Shown one piece after another: positions 42,169 through 52,821 of a stretch of DNA of 64,000 nucleotides (positions are counted from its first letter, which is position 1; every line of letters starts with the position of its first letter). The position numbers were made by a program, and so were the translations under genes. The stretch is from contig NZ_KE161030.1 in the NCBI RefSeq assembly GCF_000412335.2, positions 2,976,595 to 3,040,594 of the forward strand. The letters are read 5' to 3'. The notes beneath the pieces were generated by a model. The model saw nothing but the letters and a program-made list of their open reading frames with translations, was not told where the DNA came from and made no database searches. Source of the DNA: Cedecea davisae DSM 4568. GTDB lineage: Bacteria > Pseudomonadota > Gammaproteobacteria > Enterobacterales > Enterobacteriaceae.

Positions 42169-43179
42169 TTACTTCTTGCGCGCGTACTTCAGGGAGTCCA
42201 GCGCAACGGCGAAGATAATGATCCCGCCCTTGATGATGTACTGCCAGTACGGGTTCACGCCGATATAGGTCAGGCCGTAGTTGATAACCGTAAAGATGAT
42301 TACGCCTGTTACTACCCCCACTACCGTACCCACGCCGCCGCTAAACGACACGCCGCCCACCACGCACGCCGCAATCGCATCCAGCTCATACATAAAGCCC
42401 AGGTTGTTGGTAGCCGAGCCGATACGCCCCGCTTCCAGCATCCCGCCGAAGGCGTAGAACACGCCGGACAGGGCATAAATCATTATCAGGTTCAGCGCGA
42501 CATTTACGCCGGACACTTTCGCCGCTTCCGGGTTACCGCCGATGGCAAAAATGTTTTTACCAAAGCGGGTTTTGTTCCACAGCACCCAAACGAAGAACAC
42601 CGCAAACAGGGCGTAGAACGTTATGTAGGAGAGGCGGAAACTGCCCAGCGCTATAAACCCCTGGGTAAAGGTAGAGAAGTGAGAGTCAAAGCCGGAAATC
42701 GGTGAAGCGCCGACGAAATCGTAATACAGGGAGTTGATACCGTAGACGATAATCATCGTGCCCAAAGTGGTGATAAACGGCGTCACGTTCAGGTAAGCGA
42801 TGATAATCCCGTTCACCAGGCCGATGACCGCGCCAACCGCACAGACGATAAGCAGCACCAGCGGGATAGGCATAGTGTGCATATCCGGGAACACTTTGTT
42901 GACGTTATCCATAGACTGCAACAGCGTCGCCGCAACAACCGCCGCAAGGCCAACCTGGCGCCCGGCGGAAAGGTCTGTACCCTGGGTCACAATCAGCCCC
43001 GCTACGCCCAGCGCGATAATAATACGCACCGAGGACTGGGTAAGGATGTTACTCAGGTTCAGCAGGCTTAAGAATGTCGGGTCCTGGAAAATAATAATTG
43101 CCAGCAGCACCAGCAGCACTACATAGATGCCGCCTTCTTTTAGATAAGTTAGAAAACTCTTTTTATTTAACACACTCAT
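42169..43179 (-). CDS. mglC: Galactose/methyl galactoside ABC permease MglC
   Basis: The 336-residue inner-membrane permease is of the RbsC/XylH type with about ten helices. Landmarks are GTDLSAGRQVGLAAVVAATL (about 67-86), NVTPFITTLGTMIIVYG (about 131-147) and AIAACVVGGVSFSGGVG (about 268-284). It is the last gene of mglBAC, 20 bp after mglA. Confidence 0.96.
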   Translation of the reverse strand: MSVLNKKSFLTYLKEGGIYVVLLVLLAIIIFQDPTFLSLLNLSNILTQSSVRIIIALGVAGLIVTQGTDLSAGRQVGLAAVVAATLLQSMDNVNKVFPDMHTMPIPLVLLIVCAVGAVIGLVNGIIIAYLNVTPFITTLGTMIIVYGINSLYYDFVGASPISGFDSHFSTFTQGFIALGSFRLSYITFYALFAVFFVWVLWNKTRFGKNIFAIGGNPEAAKVSGVNVALNLIMIYALSGVFYAFGGMLEAGRIGSATNNLGFMYELDAIAACVVGGVSFSGGVGTVVGVVTGVIIFTVINYGLTYIGVNPYWQYIIKGGIIIFAVALDSLKYARKK

Positions 43180-43199
43180 TTTTAATAGCCCCTAAATCA

Positions 43200-44720
43200 T
43201 CACAGGTGCACAGACGCAAGACGTAAAATTTCGTTCTGCGTTGTTGTTTTGGTGTCTACAATTCCGGCCACGAGCCCGTTGCTCATTACCAGGATACGGT
43301 CTGTAATCCCTAACAATTCCGGCATCTCGGACGAAATGATAATGATCCCTTTCCCTTTTTTGGCAAGCTCGGCAATCAGCTGATAAATTTCGAATTTAGC
43401 GCCAACGTCAATGCCGCGCGTCGGCTCATCGAGCATCAGTATCTCCGGCTGGGTCAGCAGCCAGCGGCCAATAATGACCTTCTGCTGGTTTCCGCCCGAG
43501 AGCGAGCCGATAGAAGTACGGTGCCCCGGCGTCTTCACACGCATCGAGTCGATAACCCACTGGGTATCGCTCTTCATGCGGGTGTTATCCAGCAGCCCGA
43601 CCTTGTTTTTGTAATTCCGAATATTGGAAATGAGTGAGTTAAAGCCGATATCCAGATAGGCGTAGATCCCGGTCGAGCGACGCTCTTCCGTCACCAGCGC
43701 AAAACCGTGGTTTATCGCTTCGTTCGCGTTGTGATTATTGATTTTTTTGCCGTGCAGCTTAATGGTGCCGCCTGACTTCTCACGGATACCAAACAGCGTT
43801 TCCACGATATCGGTACGCTTCGCGCCGACCAGCCCGGCAATGCCGAGGATTTCGCCCTGGTGCAGGTCAAAGGAGATATCGCGAATAGAAGGCTGGCGCA
43901 GCGAGGTCAGGTTGCGAACTTCAAGAATAACCTCACCCGGCACGTTGGACTTGTCCGGGAAACGCTGGTTCAGCGAACGACCAACCATCATGGAGATGAT
44001 TTTGTCCATATCCAGCCCTTCCAGCGGCTGGGTGGCAATCCACTGCCCGTCACGCAATATCGTAATTTCGTCGCACAGCTGGAATATTTCTTCCATTTTA
44101 TGGGAGATATAAACAATCCCGCAGCCGCGATCTTTTAATTTGCGAATAATTTTAAAGAGATGATTAACTTCTTTTTCCGTCAGGGACGATGTTGGCTCAT
44201 CCATAATAACGATTTTGGCGTTATAGGAGAAAGCTTTGGCAATTTCAATCATCTGCATTTGAGAAACGGATAAAGTCCCGACGCGGGCTCGCGGATCGAT
44301 ATCAATATCCAGCTCATCAAAAATCTCTTTGGTATCGCGGTACATCTTATCCTGATCGACAAACACGCCTTTGGTCGGGTACCGCCCGAGCCACATGTTG
44401 TCCATTACGGTACGCTGTAATACCAGGTTAAGTTCCTGATGCACCATAGAAATACCATTTTCCAGCGCTTCTTTAGTGCTGCTGAAATTAACTTCTTTTC
44501 CCTGAAAAAGGATACTGCCGGAATCTTTGCTGTAGATCCCAAAAAGGCATTTTAATAATGTCGATTTCCCCGCACCGTTCTCACCCATCAGGGCATGAAT
44601 AGAGTGTGGACGAACTTTTAAATTAACATTATCCAGTGCCTTAACGCCGGGGAAGGATTTATTAATGTTGGTCATTTCCAACAAAAATTCCGACGACGTA
44701 GCTGAATTATTATCGACCAT
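43200..44720 (-). CDS. mglA: Galactose/methyl galactoside ABC ATPase MglA
   Basis: The 506-residue cytoplasmic protein is a double ABC cassette of the sugar-import (RbsA) type. Walker [10 protein letters not shown] is at about 49-57. The second cassette has a degenerate P-loop, [10 protein letters not shown] (about 297-306), as usual in this family. Signatures are [14 protein letters not shown] and LSGGNQQK, and Walker B is [14 protein letters not shown] in the first cassette and [15 protein letters not shown] in the second. Confidence 0.97.
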   Translation of the reverse strand: MVDNNSATSSEFLLEMTNINKSFPGVKALDNVNLKVRPHSIHALMGENGAGKSTLLKCLFGIYSKDSGSILFQGKEVNFSSTKEALENGISMVHQELNLVLQRTVMDNMWLGRYPTKGVFVDQDKMYRDTKEIFDELDIDIDPRARVGTLSVSQMQMIEIAKAFSYNAKIVIMDEPTSSLTEKEVNHLFKIIRKLKDRGCGIVYISHKMEEIFQLCDEITILRDGQWIATQPLEGLDMDKIISMMVGRSLNQRFPDKSNVPGEVILEVRNLTSLRQPSIRDISFDLHQGEILGIAGLVGAKRTDIVETLFGIREKSGGTIKLHGKKINNHNANEAINHGFALVTEERRSTGIYAYLDIGFNSLISNIRNYKNKVGLLDNTRMKSDTQWVIDSMRVKTPGHRTSIGSLSGGNQQKVIIGRWLLTQPEILMLDEPTRGIDVGAKFEIYQLIAELAKKGKGIIIISSEMPELLGITDRILVMSNGLVAGIVDTKTTTQNEILRLASVHL

Positions 44721-44755
44721 AGTTATACCTGTGTCGCTGAGTAGCCGGTCTGAAA

Positions 44756-44779
44756 CCGGGCGCAGGGACCCGCGCCCGG
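44756..44779 (-). terminator. Intercistronic hairpin between mglB and mglA
   Basis: The arms CCGGGCGC and GCGCCCGG (8 bp, perfect) are extended inward by GGG/CCC in the 74-bp mglB-mglA gap, without a T tract. This suits a 3'-end block or attenuator that keeps binding-protein mRNA more abundant than the rest (inference). Confidence 0.7.
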
Positions 44780-44794
44780 ATAAAACGGTATGAC

Positions 44795-45793
44795 TTACTT
44801 GCCGACGAACTGGGCCAAGTTATCTTTATCCACGCCTACATAAGGTACGCGGACAATCTTGTTCTCAATTTTCCAGTTGGTGCCTTCTGCCGCTGGCTTA
44901 CCTTCGGCAAGGTTTTTCGCCAGATCGAAGGTGGCTTTAGCCTGGTTGTTAGCATCGTTCAGCACGGTCCCGGCCATTGCGCCAGACTTAACCAGGGCCA
45001 GAGCTTCCGGCAGGGCATCTACGCCGAACACAGGAATTGAGGTTTTGTTGTGGGCTTTCAGCGCTTCTACAGCTCCCATTGCCATCGCATCGTTGTTGGC
45101 GATAACCACTTCGATTTTGTTAGCGTTAGGGCCGGAGAGCCAGGCATCCATTTTGTCTTTAGCCTGAGCGGTATCCCACATTGCGGTATCCAGCTGCAGC
45201 TGCTGAGTTTTCAGCCCCTTGTCGTTCAGCTCTTTGATAACGTAAGTGGTACGCGCTTCTGCATCCGGGTGGCCCGGCTCGCCTTTCAGCAGAACGAATT
45301 GCACCTGGCCGTCTTTGTTCAGATCCCACGCCGGGTTAGCCGCCCAGTGTTTAGCGATCAGGTCGCCCTGAATGATGCCGGACTCTTTAGAGTCGGTGCC
45401 GACGTAGTAAGCTTTGTCGTAGCTGTCCAGCGCTTTGCGGGATGGTTCTTTGTTGAAGAACACAACAGGTACGTTTTGCCCGCGTGCTTTTTCAATCACG
45501 GTGCCGGCAGCGGCCGGGTCAACCAGGTTGATAGCCAGCGCTTTAACGCCTTTAGCCAGCAGAACGTCAATCTGGTCGTTCTGTTTTGACTGGTCGTTCT
45601 GGGAGTCGTTCATCAGCAGCTGAACGTCTGGTGCGGCTTTACCGTCTTTCTCAATCGCCTTACGCACCACTGACATGAAGTTGTCGTCGTATTTGTAAAT
45701 AGTCACGCCAATACGGCTATCAGCGGCGTGGGCTGCGGCACCAAACAGCATGCAGGACATCACGGCGGACAGGGTCAAAACCTTCTTATTCAT
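44795..45793 (-). CDS. mglB: Galactose-binding periplasmic protein MglB
   Basis: The periplasmic galactose/glucose-binding protein and chemoreceptor ligand carrier has 332 residues and a signal peptide ending AAHA-ADS. Sugar-binding landmarks include [11 protein letters not shown] (about 33-43) and [13 protein letters not shown] (about 257-269). The calcium loop is DLNKDGQVQ (about 157-165). It is first in mglBAC. Confidence 0.97.
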   Translation of the reverse strand: MNKKVLTLSAVMSCMLFGAAAHAADSRIGVTIYKYDDNFMSVVRKAIEKDGKAAPDVQLLMNDSQNDQSKQNDQIDVLLAKGVKALAINLVDPAAAGTVIEKARGQNVPVVFFNKEPSRKALDSYDKAYYVGTDSKESGIIQGDLIAKHWAANPAWDLNKDGQVQFVLLKGEPGHPDAEARTTYVIKELNDKGLKTQQLQLDTAMWDTAQAKDKMDAWLSGPNANKIEVVIANNDAMAMGAVEALKAHNKTSIPVFGVDALPEALALVKSGAMAGTVLNDANNQAKATFDLAKNLAEGKPAAEGTNWKIENKIVRVPYVGVDKDNLAQFVGK

Positions 45794-46008
45794 GGTATCT
45801 CCGGTTTTTTATTTTGCAGGGTAGTTCGGGTTCGAAACCAGGCAGGACAGTAATGTTAATAAAAAGTTACTGAATGCCGAAGTTATCCTAAAAAAAAGCG
45901 CTTCCGTGTTCGGTAACAATCCAATACTGCGTTTTTTATGGTCGTTTTTGGCTAATCGCGCTGCTAAAAGTGAGTAGTCACGGTTACATTGCGTTTCAGC
46001 TGATAAAA

Positions 46009-46076
46009 CGCTGACATAATAGTCAGCGCAATGTTAATTAACTGTGAATTTACTCACAGATTGAAACCGGTTACAT
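46009..46076 (-). promoter_or_regulatory. mgl promoter: -10, class II CRP site and GalS/GalR operator
   Basis: On the minus strand there is a perfect CRP site, TGTGA-N6-TCACA (46043-46058), and a TATTAT -10 box (46021-46016). A start near 46009 puts the CRP centre 41.5 bp upstream, the class II position. TTGAAACCGGTTACAT (46061-46076) fits the gal operator and abuts the galS stop codon. Confidence 0.85.
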
Positions 46077-47132
46077 CTAACTCTTTGGCAGCAGAGTGAT
46101 CGACGCCACATTTTGCTTCACGGCCACCGAGTGGCGGCGAACTAAAGTCGGCATAAAACAGTGCGTTACATCACGATTCAACGTACCTGCCGCGCCCTGT
46201 AACGCCAGCTCCGTCGCCAGCCGCGCCATAGAAACGACCGGATAACGCACGGTCGTTAACTGCGGATCGGTGTAACGAGCGATGGGAATATCATCGAAGC
46301 CGATGATCGACACATGCTGAGGGACGATAATGCCGTTATCTTTCAGGGCGGTAAGCGCCCCGGCCGCCATGCTGTCGTTATAGGAGAAGATAGCGCTCAA
46401 TTGCAGGTTACGGCCCAGTAGCTCAACCATTGCCGCTTCTCCGCCCTGCATATCCGGCGTGCCGGTGCCGACCCAGCTGTCCGGGGGCGTTATGCCCTGC
46501 TCCGCCAGCGCCTGAAGCCAGCCCTGATGCCGCTGGTCGTTGTCTTCAATTTGATGGCTGGAGGCGAGGTAGCCGACGCGCGAATGCCCCTGGTTGAGCA
46601 GCATGCGGGTAGCCATTACCGCCCCGCTGACGTTATCGAGGCAGACACAGCGGTGGGCGTAACCGGGGACGAGGCGATTAATCAGCACCATGCCCGGCAC
46701 CTGCTCCAGGAAGGAGGCAAGCTCTTCGTCGCTCAGCGCCTTGGCGTGTACGATCAGGGCGCTGCACCGCTGGCGAATCAGCACCTCAATGGCGTGGCGC
46801 TCTTTCTCTTCCTGGTGGTAGCTGTTGCCGATGAGCAAATATTTATTATGCTGCTGGGCAACCATATCCACCGCTTTGACCAGTGCGCCAAAGAAAGGAT
46901 CGGAAACGTCCATCACCACCACGCCGATGGTGTCGCTGACCTGAGTAGCCAGCGCCTGTGCGTTGGCGTTAGGACGGTAGCCCAGCTCGGTTACCGCCTG
47001 CATGACATTTTCGCGCGTTTCCGGGCTGACCAGCGCGCTGTTATTTAATACTCGGGATACTGTCGCTACTGAAACCCCGGCGATACGGGCAACGTCACGA
47101 ATGGTTATCGGCGTTGGGGGAGTCGGTCTCAT
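46077..47132 (-). CDS. galS: mgl repressor/isorepressor GalS
   Basis: The 351-residue LacI-family repressor of mgl and gal genes responds to galactose. The helix-turn-helix is [21 protein letters not shown] (residues 8-28), and the hinge region is around [13 protein letters not shown]. The effector domain has [16 protein letters not shown] and [15 protein letters not shown]. The N-terminus carries seven extra residues (MRPTPPT) before the E. coli-like start; ATG 47132 has AGGG upstream. It lies upstream of mglB, as in E. coli. Confidence 0.95.
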   Translation of the reverse strand: MRPTPPTPITIRDVARIAGVSVATVSRVLNNSALVSPETRENVMQAVTELGYRPNANAQALATQVSDTIGVVVMDVSDPFFGALVKAVDMVAQQHNKYLLIGNSYHQEEKERHAIEVLIRQRCSALIVHAKALSDEELASFLEQVPGMVLINRLVPGYAHRCVCLDNVSGAVMATRMLLNQGHSRVGYLASSHQIEDNDQRHQGWLQALAEQGITPPDSWVGTGTPDMQGGEAAMVELLGRNLQLSAIFSYNDSMAAGALTALKDNGIIVPQHVSIIGFDDIPIARYTDPQLTTVRYPVVSMARLATELALQGAAGTLNRDVTHCFMPTLVRRHSVAVKQNVASITLLPKS

Positions 47133-47254
47133 AGGTACACCCTGTTTTAGGCAAGGTGGCTATTCTGCGGCGAGCGGGGGTCAGTGCGGCGTGAAGTCGA
47201 TCACAGGGATGAAAGCGGTTACATACAATTCGTTAACCTTTGTGACGAATATCA

Positions 47255-48412
47255 TTATCTCTGAGTACCGCTTTGCGTCTGCCCTGATGCGCGAGCGGTT
47301 AGCTGCCGCCACAGCCATTCAACCGGCCCCTGGCGGAAATAACGCAGCCAGAATACCGACAGCAGCAGGTTCACCGCCCAGACTGCGGGGACAAAAGCCA
47401 GCAGCGACAGGCGGTCGAACTTCATAAACAGGCCAAAGCGGTAAAACAGCGTGGTGCAGATGACGCTTTGCAGCAAATAGTTGCTCAGCGCCATGCGCCC
47501 GACGCAGGCAATCCAGCCTACCAGCCTCAAACGTGACAGCTGCGGCCAGAACCCCCACGCCAGCGCGGCATAGCCAATCGCCTGAAACGGCGCACTTAGC
47601 TCTCGCGGTGCCTGTAACAGCAACGCACACCAGCGGTAATCCCAGGCAAGCCACCACTGAGCGGCCACCGCCGGGAGATTAATCCCCAAGCCGACGGCAA
47701 TAAGAGTAATACCGCAGCGCCGGTAGTGACGCAGGCTAAATTGACCTTTGAGCCAGCCGCTGCGCATCAAGGCGGCGCCAATCAGCATCATGCCCGCCAG
47801 CTGCCAGCCGTACTGCGCGCCAAGCGCAACCAGGTTGGAAGAGAGTAAATCCACGCGGTTACTGATAGCTTCTTTGCCACCGCCAAGCTTCCACCACTGC
47901 TCGTATTGCAGGTTGGCCGCATCCGGCACCCAGGTACGGTTGGCCGCGTCGCCGGAGATAAACCCTAACAGCAAAAGCACGCCAATCCCGGTGAGGTAAA
48001 GCATGACGCCGGTATTAAACAGCTGTTTTTGCCCGGGCGCATCGCGGATCATACGCCAGCACACCAGCCCCACCAGGCCGTAAGCCAGAAGAATATCGCC
48101 GTCCCACAGCAGCAGAGCGTGGATAAATCCAAGCAGCACCAGCAGCGTCAGGCGCGACTGGATCCAGCGCGAACCGCGAGCCAGCAGCATTTGCAGCCCG
48201 GCCCCAAACAGCAGCGCAAATAAGGTCAGGAATTTAACTTCGGCAAAGAGATCCATCGCCGCCCAGGTCCAGGCGTCGCGCGAGGTGATTGAACCGTACC
48301 AGGCAGGATTGAGATAGGCCGCCTTCGGCAGGCCAAAGGCGACAATATTAAGCAGCAGGATACCAAGAATGGCGGTTCCGCGGACGAAGTCCAGGGTGAC
48401 ATTTCTCTCCAC
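47255..48412 (-). CDS. yeiB: YeiB, DUF418 membrane protein
   Basis: The 385-residue inner-membrane protein has about ten helices and belongs to the DUF418 family, whose biochemical role is not established. Landmarks are LDFVRGTAILGILLLNIV at the N-terminus (about 7-24), and GRMALSNYLLQSVICT plus WLRYFRQGPVEWLWRQLT near the C-terminus. It follows folE by 18 bp and is probably cotranscribed with it, as in E. coli. Confidence 0.95.
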   Translation of the reverse strand: MERNVTLDFVRGTAILGILLLNIVAFGLPKAAYLNPAWYGSITSRDAWTWAAMDLFAEVKFLTLFALLFGAGLQMLLARGSRWIQSRLTLLVLLGFIHALLLWDGDILLAYGLVGLVCWRMIRDAPGQKQLFNTGVMLYLTGIGVLLLLGFISGDAANRTWVPDAANLQYEQWWKLGGGKEAISNRVDLLSSNLVALGAQYGWQLAGMMLIGAALMRSGWLKGQFSLRHYRRCGITLIAVGLGINLPAVAAQWWLAWDYRWCALLLQAPRELSAPFQAIGYAALAWGFWPQLSRLRLVGWIACVGRMALSNYLLQSVICTTLFYRFGLFMKFDRLSLLAFVPAVWAVNLLLSVFWLRYFRQGPVEWLWRQLTARASGQTQSGTQR

Positions 48413-48430
48413 GGATACCTGCCTGAGATG

Positions 48431-49096
48431 TTAGCTGTGGCGCACTGCGCGCAGGAATTCCTGACGCGTATTCTGGCTCGACTTAAACAGGCCGCCGAGC
48501 GAAGTCGTGGTGGTGGCGCTGGTTGCGTCTTTAACGCCGCGCGCTTTCACGCAGTAATGCACTGCATCAATTGAAACCGCTACGTTATTGGTGCCAAGCA
48601 GGGTTTGCAGGGCAATCAGGATTTGCTGCGTCAGACGCTCCTGAACCTGCGGACGCTGGGCAAAGAACTGCACAATGCGGTTAATTTTAGAGAGGCCGAT
48701 AACGGTCTCTTTTGGGATATACGCCACGGTCGCTTTGCCGTCGATGGTCACAAAGTGATGCTCGCAGGTGCTGGTCAGGGTGATATCACGCACGGTCACC
48801 ATTTCATCAACCTTCATTTTGTTTTCAATGACGGTGATTTTCGGGAAGTTAGCGTAATCCAGGCCGGAGAAAATCTCATCGACATACATTTTAGCGATGC
48901 GATGCGGAGTTTCCATCAGGCTGTCATCGCTCAAATCGAGATTAAGCAGCTGCATGATTTCCGTCATATGTGCGGCAATCTGGCTTTTGCGGGTTTCATT
49001 ATCCAGTTCACGCAACGGTGGACGCAGCGGCGTTTCCAGACCGCGCGCAACCAGCGCCTCATGAACCAGGGCGGCTTCTTTTGAGAGTGATGACAT
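48431..49096 (-). CDS. folE: GTP cyclohydrolase I
   Basis: FolE converts GTP to 7,8-dihydroneopterin triphosphate, the first step to tetrahydrofolate. The cytoplasmic homodecamer subunit has 221 residues here, starting [16 protein letters not shown] at 49096 behind AGGAG; the frame opens 16 codons earlier. Zinc ligands are in TSTCEHHF (about 108-115) and VHYCVKARG (about 178-186). Confidence 0.97.
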   Translation of the reverse strand: MSSLSKEAALVHEALVARGLETPLRPPLRELDNETRKSQIAAHMTEIMQLLNLDLSDDSLMETPHRIAKMYVDEIFSGLDYANFPKITVIENKMKVDEMVTVRDITLTSTCEHHFVTIDGKATVAYIPKETVIGLSKINRIVQFFAQRPQVQERLTQQILIALQTLLGTNNVAVSIDAVHYCVKARGVKDATSATTTTSLGGLFKSSQNTRQEFLRAVRHS

Positions 49097-49473
49097 GCTG
49101 TTTTCTCCTGCAGGTGTGGCTGACCTCTGCCCTTCATGGGGCAAAGTGTCCGCACATTGTGCGGCAGCACGTACTCAGAATCCAGTAGTGCCGGGCATAA
49201 TTATTGAAATCGTTAATACCGTTGTTCGACCGTTCGGATGGGAACAATACCGTTGCGGCCATAATGCGGGATGGCTAGACTCAGGTGAAGTGAAAGTTGT
49301 TCATAACAGACTGTTGAAAAACATCAGGCGAAAGAATAAATGTCCGGAAACATAAAAAATAAACGAGGGAAATCAGTTTATTGAATTTCGGCCAATCGCT
49401 ACAGAGAGGGAAAAACACACTTTTCACTTTTGCCCGCAATCATACCTATTGAATACTTTTAAGGAGCCTCTGG
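49097..49473. other. Intergenic region between folE and yeiG with phased repeats
   Basis: This 377-bp divergent gap contains two exact copies of AATACCGTTG, at 49215-49224 and 49246-49255, again 31 bp apart. Between and around them are TTGTTC and GAACAA (49221-49226 and 49241-49246), so the site has both direct and inverted symmetry. The yeiG start is preceded by AAGGAG. No gene is seen in it. Confidence 0.55.
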
Positions 49474-50310
49474 ATGGAATTACTGGAAGAACACCGATGT
49501 TTTGAGGGCTGGCAGCAGCGCTGGCGCCACCCGTCCAACGTGCTTAACTGCCCGATGACATTCAGTATTTTTCTTCCGCCGCCTGCAAGCAACACGCCCC
49601 CACCGGTGCTTTACTGGCTCTCCGGCCTGACCTGTAACGACGAAAACTTCACCACCAAAGCGGGCGCGCAGCGGGTCGCGGCAGAGCTGGGTATAGTGCT
49701 GGTGATGCCGGATACCAGCCCGCGTGGCGAAGACGTGCCTAATGATGCCGGGTACGATTTAGGCCAGGGCGCAGGTTTTTACCTCAACGCCACCGAGCAG
49801 CCATGGGCGGCAAACTTCCGCATGTACGACTACCTGCGAGACGAGCTGCCGCAGCTGATTGCGGATAACTTCAGCGTCAGTGAAAAGTCTTCAATTTTCG
49901 GCCATTCGATGGGCGGCCACGGCGCGCTGATAATGGCGCTGAAAAATCCGGGGCGTTTCAGCTCGGTTTCAGCGTTTGCGCCTATTGTTAACCCAACTCG
50001 CGTACCCTGGGGGCAGAAGGCTTTCAGGGCCTATCTCGGTAACGATGAATCGCGCTGGCAGGCATGGGATAGCTGCTGCCTGTTGAGTAAAGCAGAGGCG
50101 TCGGCAAAACTGCCGATACTTATCGATCAAGGGGATGACGACCAGTTCCTGGCCGACCAGTTACGCCCGGAAGAGTTTGAAAAGGTCGCGCAGGAGAAAG
50201 GCTGGCCGCTAACGCTTCGCATTCAGCCAGGCTGCGACCACAGCTACTATTTTATTGCCACTTTTGTTGAGGACCATCTGCGGTTCCACGCGGAGCACTT
50301 GCTGGGCTAG
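49474..50310 (+). CDS. yeiG: S-formylglutathione hydrolase YeiG
   Basis: YeiG hydrolyses S-formylglutathione to formate and glutathione in formaldehyde detoxification. This 278-residue alpha/beta-hydrolase (esterase D family) has the nucleophile elbow GHSMGG (about 146-151). The acid Asp lies in DQGDDDQFL (about 221-229) and the catalytic His in GCDHSYYFI (about 253-261). It is the last conserved gene before the A+T-rich island. Confidence 0.96.
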   Translation: MELLEEHRCFEGWQQRWRHPSNVLNCPMTFSIFLPPPASNTPPPVLYWLSGLTCNDENFTTKAGAQRVAAELGIVLVMPDTSPRGEDVPNDAGYDLGQGAGFYLNATEQPWAANFRMYDYLRDELPQLIADNFSVSEKSSIFGHSMGGHGALIMALKNPGRFSSVSAFAPIVNPTRVPWGQKAFRAYLGNDESRWQAWDSCCLLSKAEASAKLPILIDQGDDDQFLADQLRPEEFEKVAQEKGWPLTLRIQPGCDHSYYFIATFVEDHLRFHAEHLLG

Positions 50311-50331
50311 TTCTTTATTTCCTCTTCCTGC

Positions 50332-50386
50332 CGGGATGGTTAAGGTGTTTAGACCCCAGATATGCAACACCCAAATCATCCCGACG
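50332..50386. repeat. Imperfect inverted repeat at the island boundary
   Basis: CGGGATG...GGTGTT pairs with AACACC...CATCCCG around a roughly 16-base loop, 13 exact pairs in 18. It lies between the convergent yeiG and the 3' end of the toxin-like locus. No T tract follows, so it is not a standard terminator. Confidence 0.55.
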
Positions 50387-50445
50387 GGCACCGGCGATAA
50401 TGACTGGCATCTTTTCCAGCTTCATTCAGGCCACAGCAAAAACAT

Positions 50446-52821
50446 TTAGATGAAAGCTTTATCCCACAATGAAAGCTTTTCAGAAAGCAAATTCAGCTTG
50501 CGTGATTGCTGAAACATCAAATCAACATTAGCCGTATTTTTAATTCGCAAATCAGTGATTTTACTTTCCGCAGCTGTTTGTATTTCTGGACTTACAGTTG
50601 AAGAGTTATCTCTATTCATTCGATAATTATCCAGAATGGCCTTTGCCAACTGTTTTCTAATATCTATGTTTCTTTGCAGCTCCTTTTGATAAGCATCAAG
50701 CATTTCCTCCTTTGACCGAACAAGCCTATTTCGCATTACATCAATCGGCAATTTAATTTCTTCTGGCCTGGATATATATGCCAAAACGGCATATTGACAT
50801 TTAGCTTTCGCCAGCAGATCGCCTGGTTTTCCGGACTGTTCTTCTTCTAACTCACGCACCTGTCGCAAAGTAATCTCATGTTTTTTTGTCATCGCTTCAA
50901 ATGCTGAAAGATAAGGCAAAAAATTAACATCGGGTGGTGTTTCCGTATCCTGTTTTAAAAAAAACTCTAATGCAAGATTGAAGATAGTCTGATTGAATTC
51001 AATATGATGCCTGGGAAGGCTAACGCTCAATAAAGCCACCATAACTATATGGTTGAGCAAACTATAACTTTCATCAACCGAGCGTTTACTTCTCAACAAC
51101 TCATCTTCAAGCTTAATATTCAAGCCTTCCACTCTGGCCCCACTTAAAACATGAATCATATATGCATTGTATTCCGCAGCATTCAGAAGGGTATCGGCTT
51201 TAATAAGCTTGCTGTTGTGTAAAACTGCGCGTGCGATCTGTTGTTGTCTTTCGGTTGGCATAATACTTCGGGGTAAATCTAAAGCATATCTTATATTATC
51301 AATTTTTGACTGGTTATTTTCGATAAAATGCTCTGTTTTACGGGCTGAAAACTCAAATGAGGAAGGAAATGAACCTCTTTTAGCACGCAGATCTCCAATA
51401 TAAGTATGATCCAATGTAGTAGCAGCATTATGTAAAACCTCATGGACTACTGTGTCAACTAATCCGCCTCGACGCTTATCCTGCGGCAACATAGCTACCA
51501 TGATTCTTTTCTTGCTGTCATAGGGCAACGCAATGGCCTGAACATTAGATAAATCAGGTTGCCGATATCTATATAAAACAAAAACATCATAATTAGATGT
51601 CTTTTGTTCTGAAAGAAAGCAATGTATTTTGTCGATGTTATTTTTAAATCTGGCATAAACCATGTCAGATATGGCAGAAATATCTTTTTTATCAATATTA
51701 ACCAGTACATCATCATTCAGTCCAGTGGCTTCATCAAGCAATCCCTTTAGATCAGCCTTAATTTCAGGACTGATTTCAGCTTCATCAAAAAGTGCTTTTA
51801 CTTTAGATACTTTTTCATAGGCGTGATTAACAGAAGTAATAACTTCCCCAGAAAACGCTTTTACCTCTTCATCCGGGTGTTCCAGGCCATCGGTAATTTT
51901 CTCAGATAATATCTCTGCATCGTAGTCCCGCATAATTTTCTGTATAGTAGCCTCCGCGGCTTCGGGAGATATTGTTTCCACAGGTTTGACAGATGCGAAT
52001 GAATCTCTTACATGAGATTTTAGTATTTCCAGGCTCTGATAATAATCGTGAATAACTGATGAGGTAGTCGCCGGGCTTTCCAACTCGTCGCTGTAATCAG
52101 GTTCATCAAGAATATTATGAGTGCTTTTCTTAGAGAAGAATTTAGAAAAACTGTCAAGTTGATAGCCGATGCTTTGAGTTATTGGATTAACACCATTAAA
52201 TGAAAATGTCTTAACGTGCTCTCCGGGAATCGCATCATAACTCTCAAGTTCACTGCATATCGCTTTAGTGCCAAGAAACCGAGCTACATTTTTTATGTTA
52301 TATTTATGCAGTTGCTCTTTAGAAATCAATCCATTATTAGTGAGAAAATCCGCGACTGCAGGATATTTATTAATAACAACGTAGGGATGTGCCATTAAGA
52401 AATCCAGGTGCAGATCGGAATTATTAATATCATATCGAAAAACTGCCAACCCGTAATGATTTTCTACCAATTCATTTGATTCCCCTGTTTTAGTTAAAAC
52501 ATACACGGAATTATAATCAGTATCAGGAGAATCGATTATACGTTTTGCATCCACTAACCCACGCTGGATTACAACGAGATTATTGATCACATCTTCCTTA
52601 TCTTTTCCCGTATACTTATTAATGTTTTCTACTAAGTCAAAGGCCTTTTTCTCCATATCATTGATCGATATACTCATAGACTCGATAGATATATTCTCAG
52701 TCAATTTTCTCCCGAAAGACATATTACTGGCAACAGTGAACTCATCATTTTTCTTGAACTTTAAAGAAACATTATCAAAAGTGCTCGCTCTGGCATTTTT
52801 TAAATTTTCTGGTAAGCACAA
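50446..52821 (-). CDS. HExxH metalloprotease-containing toxin/effector-like protein (3' part of a split gene)
   Basis: This 791-codon frame opens at a TTG (52821) with no good ribosome-binding site; the first ATG is at 52722. Residues 460-464 are HEVLH in VVHEVLHNAATTLDH, a zincin motif, and NAAEYNAYMIHVLSG about 90 residues on may supply the third zinc ligand. Upstream of this are acidic and helical stretches; the last 200 residues are helical (RQVRELEEEQSGK, KEEMLDAYQKELQRN). It has no signal peptide. It is clearly poorer in G+C than its neighbours. It overlaps the preceding frame by 47 bases; I infer that both belong to one polypeptide. The family is not recognised. Confidence 0.8.
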   Translation of the reverse strand: MCLPENLKNARASTFDNVSLKFKKNDEFTVASNMSFGRKLTENISIESMSISINDMEKKAFDLVENINKYTGKDKEDVINNLVVIQRGLVDAKRIIDSPDTDYNSVYVLTKTGESNELVENHYGLAVFRYDINNSDLHLDFLMAHPYVVINKYPAVADFLTNNGLISKEQLHKYNIKNVARFLGTKAICSELESYDAIPGEHVKTFSFNGVNPITQSIGYQLDSFSKFFSKKSTHNILDEPDYSDELESPATTSSVIHDYYQSLEILKSHVRDSFASVKPVETISPEAAEATIQKIMRDYDAEILSEKITDGLEHPDEEVKAFSGEVITSVNHAYEKVSKVKALFDEAEISPEIKADLKGLLDEATGLNDDVLVNIDKKDISAISDMVYARFKNNIDKIHCFLSEQKTSNYDVFVLYRYRQPDLSNVQAIALPYDSKKRIMVAMLPQDKRRGGLVDTVVHEVLHNAATTLDHTYIGDLRAKRGSFPSSFEFSARKTEHFIENNQSKIDNIRYALDLPRSIMPTERQQQIARAVLHNSKLIKADTLLNAAEYNAYMIHVLSGARVEGLNIKLEDELLRSKRSVDESYSLLNHIVMVALLSVSLPRHHIEFNQTIFNLALEFFLKQDTETPPDVNFLPYLSAFEAMTKKHEITLRQVRELEEEQSGKPGDLLAKAKCQYAVLAYISRPEEIKLPIDVMRNRLVRSKEEMLDAYQKELQRNIDIRKQLAKAILDNYRMNRDNSSTVSPEIQTAAESKITDLRIKNTANVDLMFQQSRKLNLLSEKLSLWDKAFI

